This document shows, in pieces, positions 56,711-64,000 of a stretch of DNA of 64,000 nt (position 1 is the first letter of the stretch; every line of letters begins with the position of its first letter). Source of the DNA: an uncultured Gammaproteobacteria bacterium. Its GTDB lineage: Bacteria > Pseudomonadota > Gammaproteobacteria > Steroidobacterales > UBA11654. The stretch lies in NCBI GenBank assembly GCA_937801655.1, contig CALMWC010000011.1, positions 1-64,000 of the forward strand. Reading direction: 5' to 3'. A program made the translations under genes and the position numbers. Under the pieces are notes generated by a model, which worked only from the letters and a program-made list of their open reading frames with translations, did not search any database and had not been told where the DNA came from.

Positions 56711-57589
56711 ATGAAAAAAACAATTAGCTTTCTAGGATTGGGGAAGATGGGTGCAGTGATGGCTCCCTTATTACTCCAAGCCGGACATCAACTTACGGTA
56801 TACAATCGTGATCCAAAAAAGGCCACTGCACTTGTTGACCAAGGCGCTAAGCTTGCATGCTCTCCACAACAGGCGTGTGATTCTTCAGACTTTATTTTTA
56901 CAATGCTAAGCGATGATAAAGCCATTCAATCCGTATTTTTTGATAATAAAGGACTTCTGAGCACAGATGTAACAGGAAAGTTATTTATTGATATGAGTAC
57001 TTTACAAGTTGAAACTGTAAAGATTCTCTCTGATGCCATCATAAAGCAAGGAGCTGACTTTATAGACGCACCTGTATCTGGAACAGTTGCTCCTGCTGCG
57101 GAAGGTAAATTGATGTTTTTTTGTGGCGGAGAAACTGCAGTGATTCAACGAGCAATGCCTTTGTTAGAGATTCTTTCTAGAAGAATTATCCATGCAGGTG
57201 ATATTGGCTCTGGTGCTTTATTGAAGTTGGTTGTTAATCTGCCTCTAGCAGTTTATTGGCAGTCGCTTGCTGAAGCCGTAAGCTTAGGATCATCAGGAGG
57301 ACTGAATGAGGATTTAATGCTGGATGCTATTGCGGACAGTTCTGCAGCATTAGCTGTCCTTTCTATGAAAATACCCACCATTTTAGGAGCCGATCTGCCC
57401 GTGGCTTTTGATATGAAAAGTATGGAAAAAGATTTAAATTCTATACTAATTACAGCACAACAATTAAACCTAAAATTACCAACTACAAATTCAACGCTTA
57501 GAAGTTATTCGGAAGCAATAGAAAAGGGCAATATGGGTGATAAAGATGCTGTAACTGTAGTGAACTATTTAAAGAATAAGGCCAAATAA
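56711..57589 (+). CDS. Beta-hydroxyacid dehydrogenase (HIBADH family), second copy
   Basis: 292 residues. SFLGLGKMGAVMAPLLLQAG binds the cofactor, DAPVSGTVAPAAEGKL is the substrate loop, and GSGALLKLVVNLPLAVYWQS holds the catalytic Lys. Clearly the same family as the gene at 53230 but differing throughout, so not a recent duplicate. 15 bases after the triple-RidA gene and 17 before the CocE-like gene: one operon. Confidence 0.88.
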   Translation: MKKTISFLGLGKMGAVMAPLLLQAGHQLTVYNRDPKKATALVDQGAKLACSPQQACDSSDFIFTMLSDDKAIQSVFFDNKGLLSTDVTGKLFIDMSTLQVETVKILSDAIIKQGADFIDAPVSGTVAPAAEGKLMFFCGGETAVIQRAMPLLEILSRRIIHAGDIGSGALLKLVVNLPLAVYWQSLAEAVSLGSSGGLNEDLMLDAIADSSAALAVLSMKIPTILGADLPVAFDMKSMEKDLNSILITAQQLNLKLPTTNSTLRSYSEAIEKGNMGDKDAVTVVNYLKNKAK

Positions 57590-57605
57590 AATAGGTATGT
57601 AGTAA

Positions 57606-59345
57606 ATGATACAAAAATCAGAAATAAGAGATGGGATGCAAATTGAATGGAATTATCCAATTGAAATGGACGATGGTTTAATTTTACGAGCCGATATATT
57701 CAGACCTATTGGTACTGGCAGTTACCCTGTCTTAATCACTTATGGCCCATATGCAAAAGGCCTTCCCTTTCAGCAAGGTTACCCAAGTGCTTGGGATAGA
57801 ATGGCAGAAAAGCATCCTGATGTAACACAAGGTTCAACCAATAAGTATCAAAACTGGGAAGTGGTAGATCCTGAGAAATGGGTGCCTGACGGCTATATAT
57901 GCATAAGAGTTGATTCCAGGGGTTGTGGTTGTTCACCAGGCTTTGTTGATCATTTTTCACCCAGAGAAACACAGGACTTCTCCAAATGCATTGAATGGGC
58001 AGGTGAGCTGGAATGGAGCAATGGGAAAGTAGGTTTGAACGGTGTTTCATATTTTGGTATTAATCAATGGCTGGTGGCTTCAAAACAGCCTAAATATTTA
58101 GAAGCAATGTGCATATGGGAAGGAGCCAGTGACTGGTATAGAGACATGACACATCATGGCGGTATTCTCAGTACTTTTTGGGCTAATTGGTTCGATATGC
58201 AAGTAAAAACAGTACAGTATGGCTTAGGTGAAAATGGTCCAAGAAATAATTTAACTGGTGAACTGATTTGTGGTAATGAAACCCATACGGAAGAAGAGTT
58301 GGCTCTAAATAGATGTCAGTTTGGTGATGAGATAAGAAGTCATCCATTTGTAGATGATTATCATCGTGAGCGATCAGCAGTTTGGGAAAATATCAAGGTT
58401 CCTCTTTTGTCAGCAGCCAATTGGGGTGGACAAGGGCTTCATTTAAGAGGCAATACTGAAGGTTATATAAGAGCAGCATCTAATCAGAAATGGCTCGAAA
58501 TTCATGGATTAGAGCATTGGACTGAATTTTATACCGACTATGGGGTCAAGTTACAAAAACGATTTTTTGGTCATTTTTTGAAAGGGGAGAATAACGACTG
58601 GGCTACTCAACCAAATGTTCAGTTACAGGTCAGACATCTTGACGGCTTTAAACAAAGAAATGAAAATCAATGGCCTATTGGTAGAACCGAGTGGCAGAAA
58701 CTTTATTTAAGTGCTGATAAAAAAATATCAACTGAATATGAATGCAAAGAATCAAATAGACTGGTTTTTAATGCAATGGGAGAGGGCATTGATTTTCAGT
58801 CTGAGCCGTTTAAAAATGAAACTGAGATTACAGGTCCTCTAGCACTAAAAATATTTGTGTCTTCTTCTACTAGTGACGTTGATATTTTTGTAGTGCTTCG
58901 TTTGTTTGGCCCTTCAAATAATGAAATTGTTTTTCAAGGTGCTGTCGATCCTAACACTCCTATTGCACAAGGTTGGCTGCGAGCTTCCCATAGAAAGTTA
59001 GATCGTGAACAATCTAAACCTTGGAGACCTTTTCATAGCCATGATGAATCTTGGCCCTTGAAAACGAATGAAATTGTAGAGATGGATATTGAAATATGGC
59101 CCACATCAATAGTGATTCCAGAAAACCATTATTTGACTTTATCCATTCAGGGTAAAGATTATGAATATCCACTTGCTGAGAATCAAACTTTATCTAATTT
59201 TAAAAATCAACTCACTGGATGTGGACCTTTCCTTCATGATGACTCAATAGATAGAGACGCTACTTTTGATGGAAAGACAACAATTCACTTTAATCCAGAT
59301 CATGCTTCTTACCTAATGGTTCCAATTATTCCTGAGAAGCAATGA
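57606..59345 (+). CDS. CocE/NonD-family serine hydrolase
   Basis: 579 residues. The N-terminal alpha/beta-hydrolase domain has RVDSRGCGCSPG and the elbow GVSYFG with Ser148; a His lies in HGLEHWTEF near 299. The C-terminal half (about 360-575) is the jelly-roll typical of CocE/X-prolyl dipeptidyl peptidases. Substrates of this family are esters or amides such as cocaine, glutaryl-7-ACA or X-Pro peptides. No signal peptide, so cytoplasmic. Two bases before the racemase-like gene. Confidence 0.87.
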   Translation: MIQKSEIRDGMQIEWNYPIEMDDGLILRADIFRPIGTGSYPVLITYGPYAKGLPFQQGYPSAWDRMAEKHPDVTQGSTNKYQNWEVVDPEKWVPDGYICIRVDSRGCGCSPGFVDHFSPRETQDFSKCIEWAGELEWSNGKVGLNGVSYFGINQWLVASKQPKYLEAMCIWEGASDWYRDMTHHGGILSTFWANWFDMQVKTVQYGLGENGPRNNLTGELICGNETHTEEELALNRCQFGDEIRSHPFVDDYHRERSAVWENIKVPLLSAANWGGQGLHLRGNTEGYIRAASNQKWLEIHGLEHWTEFYTDYGVKLQKRFFGHFLKGENNDWATQPNVQLQVRHLDGFKQRNENQWPIGRTEWQKLYLSADKKISTEYECKESNRLVFNAMGEGIDFQSEPFKNETEITGPLALKIFVSSSTSDVDIFVVLRLFGPSNNEIVFQGAVDPNTPIAQGWLRASHRKLDREQSKPWRPFHSHDESWPLKTNEIVEMDIEIWPTSIVIPENHYLTLSIQGKDYEYPLAENQTLSNFKNQLTGCGPFLHDDSIDRDATFDGKTTIHFNPDHASYLMVPIIPEKQ

Positions 59346-59346
59346 A

Positions 59347-60018
59347 ATGAGTGAGGCAAAGAAAGTAGCTCTCATTCATGCACTAGAGGAATCCAAACAA
59401 CCTGTTTGGGAATCTTTTTATGATCTTTGGCCTGAGGCAGTTTTAAGTAATTATTCAGATCTATCATTGTCAAAAGATCGAAACCTTGGTCAAAATGAGA
59501 ATACTATTGGCCAAAGAATTAGTAATTTAGCAAAAATGGCAGTATCTGAGAATGCAGATGCTATTTTATACACCTGTTCTGCTTTTGGCGATGAAATTAA
59601 TCAAGTGAAAGACCAATACAGTATTCCAATTCTCAGACCCAATGAAGCTGCATTTATTGATGCCATACAGTTAAAGCAAAAGATAAAAATAATGGTCACA
59701 TTTTTACCTTCTTTGGAATTGTTGACTCAAGAAATTAAAACCATGATGGTCGAGTCTAATACTGAATTAGAGGTTGAAGGAATTTATGTTGAAGAAGCGC
59801 TTAAGTCATTACAAAATGGTTTAGTGAATCAACACGATGATCTGATTGCAAAGATCGCATTAGATCAGACAGACGATTGCACAATTATTTTAGGTCAATT
59901 TTCTATGGCTTCGGCATTGTCAAATATCAGTGAGAAAAATTCTGATTTGAGAGTGTTGACAACTCCTGATTCATCCGTATTAAGACTGAAAAAAATTATA
60001 GAAGCTAGATTGCCTTAA
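59347..60018 (+). CDS. Asp/Glu-racemase superfamily protein with one catalytic Cys
   Basis: 223 residues. The pattern VALIHALEESKQPVWESFYDLWP, ADAILYTCSAFGDEI and IPILRPNEAAFIDAI fits the Asp/Glu/hydantoin racemase fold. The first catalytic Cys is present (Cys77), but the second, normally in a GC motif near the end, is Gln184 in LGQFSM. A one-Cys enzyme cannot do the usual two-base racemisation, so an isomerase, decarboxylase or lyase reaction is more likely. Ends in TTAA shared with the convergent amidohydrolase. Confidence 0.78.
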   Translation: MSEAKKVALIHALEESKQPVWESFYDLWPEAVLSNYSDLSLSKDRNLGQNENTIGQRISNLAKMAVSENADAILYTCSAFGDEINQVKDQYSIPILRPNEAAFIDAIQLKQKIKIMVTFLPSLELLTQEIKTMMVESNTELEVEGIYVEEALKSLQNGLVNQHDDLIAKIALDQTDDCTIILGQFSMASALSNISEKNSDLRVLTTPDSSVLRLKKIIEARLP

Positions 60019-61454
60019 TCAATCCAATTAAAACGACTTCTCTTTCTTAGGTATTGTCTCGCATTTGTTTCGTCTAGAAGTATCTCTTGAACTTGATCTG
60101 ACCTTTCAACTATCTTTCGATGATCCAGAGTTTGATGTTGTCCTCTTTTAACTATAACTTCTCCATGAACCATGACAGCTTCAATCGCATTTTGATTTGG
60201 ACCATTGCCATAAACTAAACTAGCAATTAATGAACCCATAGGACTAAGGTGACTTTCTTCCGTTCGATTGATTAAAACAAGATCAGCTTCTTTTCCAGTT
60301 TCAATGGAACCTATTTTATCATCCATCATTAAAGCTTTAGCTCCATCTATGGTAGCGAGTTCTAATGCTTGTTCAGCACTTCCATAGAGAACTTCCTCAC
60401 CAGTCCATTTAATATCCGTTTCAGACATCATTAATCTATGCTGATCTCCCATTCTTTGTGCAGTTAGATAACCTCTCATGGCTGTCCAAATGTTATGTCC
60501 ATATGCGACTACAGCACCATCTAGACCAAGTCCACAGGTGATATTAGAATCTAAAAAAGGCCTAGCATTGAAATTCACTAAACCTAATACTTGCTCCATA
60601 TCGGGTACTAAAGCAATCGAGGCACCAGCATCGGCTATCAGTTTTTCTTCTCCAGGTCTTAAGTTTTGTGCATGAGCAGCAATAACATTCGGGCCTAATA
60701 TTCCCACATGGTCCAACCATTCAAAAGACCCGCCTTCCCAACCTCTTCTTGCAGCTAAATATTTTTGATCAAATACTGCAGGAGCATGGATATCGAATTG
60801 TCGATTATTCTCATCAGTCCATTTCCATAACTCTATCAACTGATCGGGTTCACAATAGGTGATACCTATGGTTGAAGCCGTCACAGAAATTTTTTCATTT
60901 TCCCATTTTGACTTGATTCGTTCTGTTTCAGCTATCCCGGTATCCAGCGTTTCTCCAAAACCTTCAGGCACTGCATCCTTATCATTGATTGTCAGCCTAG
61001 CCATTCGACACCGAATACCAGAATCATCAACCGCTGCCAAAACTCCATCAATAGATTTTTTATGCAAATGGGTAAAGTGATCATCGGCAGTTGTAGTAAC
61101 CCCTCTTAAGGCTAGGTCCATAATAGAAGGCATAGCTGCATCGTAAGATCTTTCTTCATCACATGCACCAGTCATTGGATAATAGAATCCAAAAAGACGT
61201 TCCTCAAAAGTTGTTCCTTCTGCCATTCCTCTCATACAGCCTTGAATTAAATGTGAATGGACATTCACTAGGCCAGGTAGAATAACAAAACCTGAGCCTC
61301 CTAGGTTGTTATCAGATTCATATTCACACTCACTGAAAGCTCCAACAGATTCAATCTTGCCATCATTGATTGCGACATAACCGTCCATGAATACTCTCCG
61401 ATTCTCATCCATGGAGATTACTATTCCTCTCATTAATGTGTTACATGTTTTCAT
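60015..61454 (-). CDS. Amidohydrolase (cytosine-deaminase/chlorohydrolase-like)
   Basis: 479 residues, TIM-barrel metal hydrolase. Metal ligands fit: His66 and His68 in NVHSHLIQG, His223 in DIHAP, His261 in AHAQNL and Asp322 in GLGLDGA. The Glu that usually follows the third His in deaminases (HxxE) is not seen, and the usual GTDG reads GLDG. Family members deaminate or dechlorinate N-heterocycles (8-oxoguanine, S-adenosylhomocysteine, triazines). With the RidA and flavin monooxygenase genes it suggests a nitrogen-ring substrate. 28 bases before it lies the transporter on the same strand side. Confidence 0.87.
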   Translation of the reverse strand: MKTCNTLMRGIVISMDENRRVFMDGYVAINDGKIESVGAFSECEYESDNNLGGSGFVILPGLVNVHSHLIQGCMRGMAEGTTFEERLFGFYYPMTGACDEERSYDAAMPSIMDLALRGVTTTADDHFTHLHKKSIDGVLAAVDDSGIRCRMARLTINDKDAVPEGFGETLDTGIAETERIKSKWENEKISVTASTIGITYCEPDQLIELWKWTDENNRQFDIHAPAVFDQKYLAARRGWEGGSFEWLDHVGILGPNVIAAHAQNLRPGEEKLIADAGASIALVPDMEQVLGLVNFNARPFLDSNITCGLGLDGAVVAYGHNIWTAMRGYLTAQRMGDQHRLMMSETDIKWTGEEVLYGSAEQALELATIDGAKALMMDDKIGSIETGKEADLVLINRTEESHLSPMGSLIASLVYGNGPNQNAIEAVMVHGEVIVKRGQHQTLDHRKIVERSDQVQEILLDETNARQYLRKRSRFNWID

Positions 61455-61482
61455 TTCTTTCCTTTAGGCTAAATATTCTGAG

Positions 61483-62802
61483 TTAATTTTCTTTTAATGT
61501 GTCTTGATCTACATTATAGAAAAACATTAATACACAACTAATAATTAAAGTTATGACAGGAAAGCCTGCTGCTGAAAAATATATCATGTTTATTACATTA
61601 TCGGTTTGTATTGTTTCATTCGCATTGTATCCAGAGAAGCCAAGTATCAGTCCCAAAATAGAAGGGCCAATAGCAAATGAGAGTTTTTCAACCGTTGTGT
61701 ATACTCCTGCTAAAATACCTTCTCTGCGTTGACCACTATTTTGAAAGTCATATTGCATTGTGTCAGGCAACATTGATTGACCTACTAATAATAAACCACC
61801 AGCTCCTATACCTAGAAATATACCCCTTGCAATGATTTCAATATTGGTTTCTCCTTGAGAAGCCAATACCCATGATAAAGCTCCTAAGCCCCATAGTAAT
61901 GAAGCCAGGTAATACGCACTTTTTTTACCAATTTGTGAAACAACCCGAACCCAAATAGGTTGAGAGATAAACATTACGCTCCCTTGAATGAGAAAGTAGA
62001 AGCCAATGTAACTAAGTGAGAGACCCATAACTCTTGTAAAAAGATAGGGCAATGAACCAAGAAATATAGCGAACCCAGTTAGCTGAGTAACCTTAATACC
62101 CAAAAGTATTGCAAACGGTTTAATTTGAAATGCTGTTTTAAATTGTTTAAAAAAAGATGAAGTATTTTGCTGAGTAACCGATGTTTTTATATACGAAGCA
62201 CTTTTGGTTAATTGAAAACAGGCCATTCCTGCAAAAATCATAATGATTGCCAATGAGTTTGCCATGCCAGCATGACCTACGATGCCACTTCCAAAATAAA
62301 CAACCAAAGCTGGACCCAAAGCAGATCCTCCCAGTTGACCAGCAGCCACCGCCATAACTCGATAGGAGACGAGATTGGTTCTCGCATTGTAGTCATTTGT
62401 TATTTCTGATGGCATTGCCAAATAGGGAACATTGAAAACTGTATAGCCAGTCGCATTCAAGATGAGTGCAAACAATGTAATCATTACAATGTTAGGTGAA
62501 TCAGCGAATGCAGCTAGATTAAAAAGCAAAATGAAAGACCCAGCACACATGAATGTACCTAGAAATACATAAGGCCTTCTTTTACCCCAAGGGCTTTTAG
62601 TTCGATCACTAATCCTTCCCATTATGGGATCAGTTACTGCATCATAGATTTTAGACAATCCAATGAGAAGCCCAGCTGTTGTCGCATCAAGCTTCACAAA
62701 GTCAGTTAAATAAAGAAGAAGGAGTAAGCCGGTAGCTTGGAACATTAGAGAAACTGTTAGTGTTCCAATTCCCCAACCGAATCGTATTTTAAAAGGCAGC
62801 AT
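61483..62802 (-). CDS. GPH-family (MelB-like) MFS transporter
   Basis: 439 residues, about twelve membrane helices. KIYDAVTDPIMGRISDRTKSPWGKRRPYVFLG is the hallmark of glycoside-pentoside-hexuronide:cation symporters. These import sugars or glycosides, though many marine members have unknown substrates. It is between the acyl-CoA dehydrogenase (upstream) and the amidohydrolase (downstream) on one strand, with gaps of 14 and 28 bases, so likely supplies the substrate of the island. Confidence 0.88.
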   Translation of the reverse strand: MLPFKIRFGWGIGTLTVSLMFQATGLLLLLYLTDFVKLDATTAGLLIGLSKIYDAVTDPIMGRISDRTKSPWGKRRPYVFLGTFMCAGSFILLFNLAAFADSPNIVMITLFALILNATGYTVFNVPYLAMPSEITNDYNARTNLVSYRVMAVAAGQLGGSALGPALVVYFGSGIVGHAGMANSLAIIMIFAGMACFQLTKSASYIKTSVTQQNTSSFFKQFKTAFQIKPFAILLGIKVTQLTGFAIFLGSLPYLFTRVMGLSLSYIGFYFLIQGSVMFISQPIWVRVVSQIGKKSAYYLASLLWGLGALSWVLASQGETNIEIIARGIFLGIGAGGLLLVGQSMLPDTMQYDFQNSGQRREGILAGVYTTVEKLSFAIGPSILGLILGFSGYNANETIQTDNVINMIYFSAAGFPVITLIISCVLMFFYNVDQDTLKEN

Positions 62803-62816
62803 ATATTTTCCTTTGA

Positions 62817-63962
62817 CTAACTTCTTAATAGGTCTTTAGCTATCATACTTCTCATGGCTTCAGAAGTGCCTTCGTATATTCTCATAGGCCTTATATCTCG
62901 ATAGCAGCGCTCTAATATTGTTTCATCAGACAAACCAGCAGCACCATGAATTTGCATCGCACGATCCACAATTTTAGCTACCATTTCAGTTGCATATATT
63001 TTAGCCATGGCTGTTTGAATGAAAACTTTTTCACCTTCTTGTGCTCTTAAGGCAGCATCATAAACCATCAATCTGCAAGTGTGCAGTTCAATTGCTGAGT
63101 CAGCTATCATCCATTGGATGGCTTGCCTTGAGGATAATGGTTTACCAAATGTATGTCTTACTTTTGAATAATCTATTGCCATTTCTAAACAACGATCAGC
63201 AATACCCATAGCTCTGGCTGCAATTTGTATTCTTCCAGAGAAAAGATAATCCGTACCAGAGCTCCATGCTTCTCCTGGTTTGCCTAATAATTGTTTATTA
63301 TCAACCCAGCAATTATCAAAAAATAGTTCATAAGTTGATTGACCATGAATCATTTTTTGCTCTCTGCCAACCTTAAAGCCAGGTGCATCAGCATCAACAA
63401 TGACCCACTGCATACCATCATGTCTTTGCGTACCCTTTAGTCTGGTTAACACTAAGATAAAACGAGCTGTATTGGCTTTAAAAATCCAACATTTATTGCC
63501 ATTGATGACCCACCCTCCATCTTTTTCTTCAATGGTAGTTTGAATCCCTGCCATGTCTCCTCCAGCAATTGGTTCACTAAAAGCGCTGCTTCCATGAAAT
63601 TCTCCTTTGACAGAAGGAATCATGTATTTACTCTTTTGTTCTTCAGTGCCTAGTTCGTATAGCATCGATGCAAAAGAGGCTGAAAAAACACTGCATCCTG
63701 CTGTTGATCTATGAACTTGCTCAGTAACAATGCAATTGTCTAAAGGTCCCAAGCCAGCACCACCAGCATCTTCAGGAGTTTCTCTGGCAGTCAGCCCCAT
63801 TTCATGGACTTTTCCAGTTAACTCAAGATAGAGATCTTGAGGGAGCTCATATGAATTAGGCCTTTCTGGTAATTGTGTTTCCAGCGGTATCAGCTCATTA
63901 TCAACAAAACGTTTTACCGTATCTTGCAGCATGATGGTTTCTTCTGGTAGCTTATATTGCAT
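62817..63962 (-). CDS. Acyl-CoA dehydrogenase
   Basis: 381 residues, normal length. GLTARETPEDAGGAGLGPLD, FSEPIAGGDMAGI, the FAD/substrate segment GNKCWIFKANTARFILV, QIHGAAG-like MQIHGAAGLSDE, and the catalytic Glu364 in RIYEGTSEAM. It would introduce an alpha,beta double bond into an acyl-CoA. First gene of the minus-strand operon ending in the amidohydrolase. The start lies 38 bases from the window end, so further operon genes upstream are unlikely to be cut. Confidence 0.93.
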   Translation of the reverse strand: MQYKLPEETIMLQDTVKRFVDNELIPLETQLPERPNSYELPQDLYLELTGKVHEMGLTARETPEDAGGAGLGPLDNCIVTEQVHRSTAGCSVFSASFASMLYELGTEEQKSKYMIPSVKGEFHGSSAFSEPIAGGDMAGIQTTIEEKDGGWVINGNKCWIFKANTARFILVLTRLKGTQRHDGMQWVIVDADAPGFKVGREQKMIHGQSTYELFFDNCWVDNKQLLGKPGEAWSSGTDYLFSGRIQIAARAMGIADRCLEMAIDYSKVRHTFGKPLSSRQAIQWMIADSAIELHTCRLMVYDAALRAQEGEKVFIQTAMAKIYATEMVAKIVDRAMQIHGAAGLSDETILERCYRDIRPMRIYEGTSEAMRSMIAKDLLRS

Positions 63963-64000
63963 TATCTACTCTCACTATTATTAAACTCTATTTGGTCATT

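Noticed and set aside
1..64000. CRISPR array, prophage, integron or transposon
   Set aside because: No regularly spaced repeats, integrase, transposase, phage structural genes or flanking direct repeats were seen.

Overview
This is an AT-rich stretch (about one third G+C, judged by eye) of a bacterial chromosome. Gene content and order point to a streamlined, probably marine gammaproteobacterium. The gammaproteobacterial signs are kdsD-lptC-lptB, ibaG-murA, petABC-sspA, rsmI-rnpB-mraZ, lpxC-dciA-secA-mutT, zapD-coaE and a type A RNase P RNA. Intergenic gaps are tiny, operons overlap, and several convergent genes share their stop codons. A SAR86-like lineage is my best guess, but it is an inference from style and content; no rRNA or other taxonomic marker is present.

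Layout. (1) 1-7488 is lipid and CoA metabolism: two short-chain dehydrogenases, a thiolase plus FadB/FadJ-type pair behind a perfect inverted repeat, then a small unknown gene, a bicupin and a CaiB/BaiF CoA-transferase. (2) 7485-17446 is envelope and respiration: an exported peroxiredoxin, a patatin, an mgtE remnant, lptB-lptC-kdsD, ibaG, murA, the cytochrome bc1 genes petABC, sspA and rsmI. (3) 17450-30814 is rnpB followed by a heavily rearranged division and cell-wall (dcw) cluster: mraZ-ftsZ-rsmH-ftsL-ftsI-mraY-ftsW-murG-murB-ddl-ftsQ-ftsA-lpxC. ftsZ has moved to second place, all four Mur ligase genes are absent, murG carries an EF-hand-like insertion, and murB is broken by two frameshifts in this sequence. 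(4) 30811-43629 is housekeeping: dciA, secA, mutT, zapD, coaE, sucCD, bamD, rluD, an FmdB-like protein, a DUF502 protein, aspS and cyoE. (5) 43654-52460 is accessory: an FG-GAP/ASPIC protein, an amine oxidase, an exported SDR, a paraoxonase-like protein, an MFS transporter, a Tat-exported DUF1838 protein and a TetR regulator. (6) 52473-63962 looks like a catabolic island: alpha/beta hydrolase, two beta-hydroxyacid dehydrogenases, a flavin-dependent monooxygenase, a protein made of three fused RidA domains, a CocE/NonD hydrolase, an Asp/Glu-racemase-like protein, an amidohydrolase, a GPH sugar-type transporter and an acyl-CoA dehydrogenase.

The strongest candidates for something undescribed are the triple-RidA protein with its divergent catabolic island (its family set resembles the Rut pyrimidine pathway without being it) and the reorganised dcw cluster with its MurG insertion. 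I saw no tRNA, rRNA, CRISPR array, insertion sequence or prophage. Apart from rnpB, no stretch longer than 300 bases lacks a gene.
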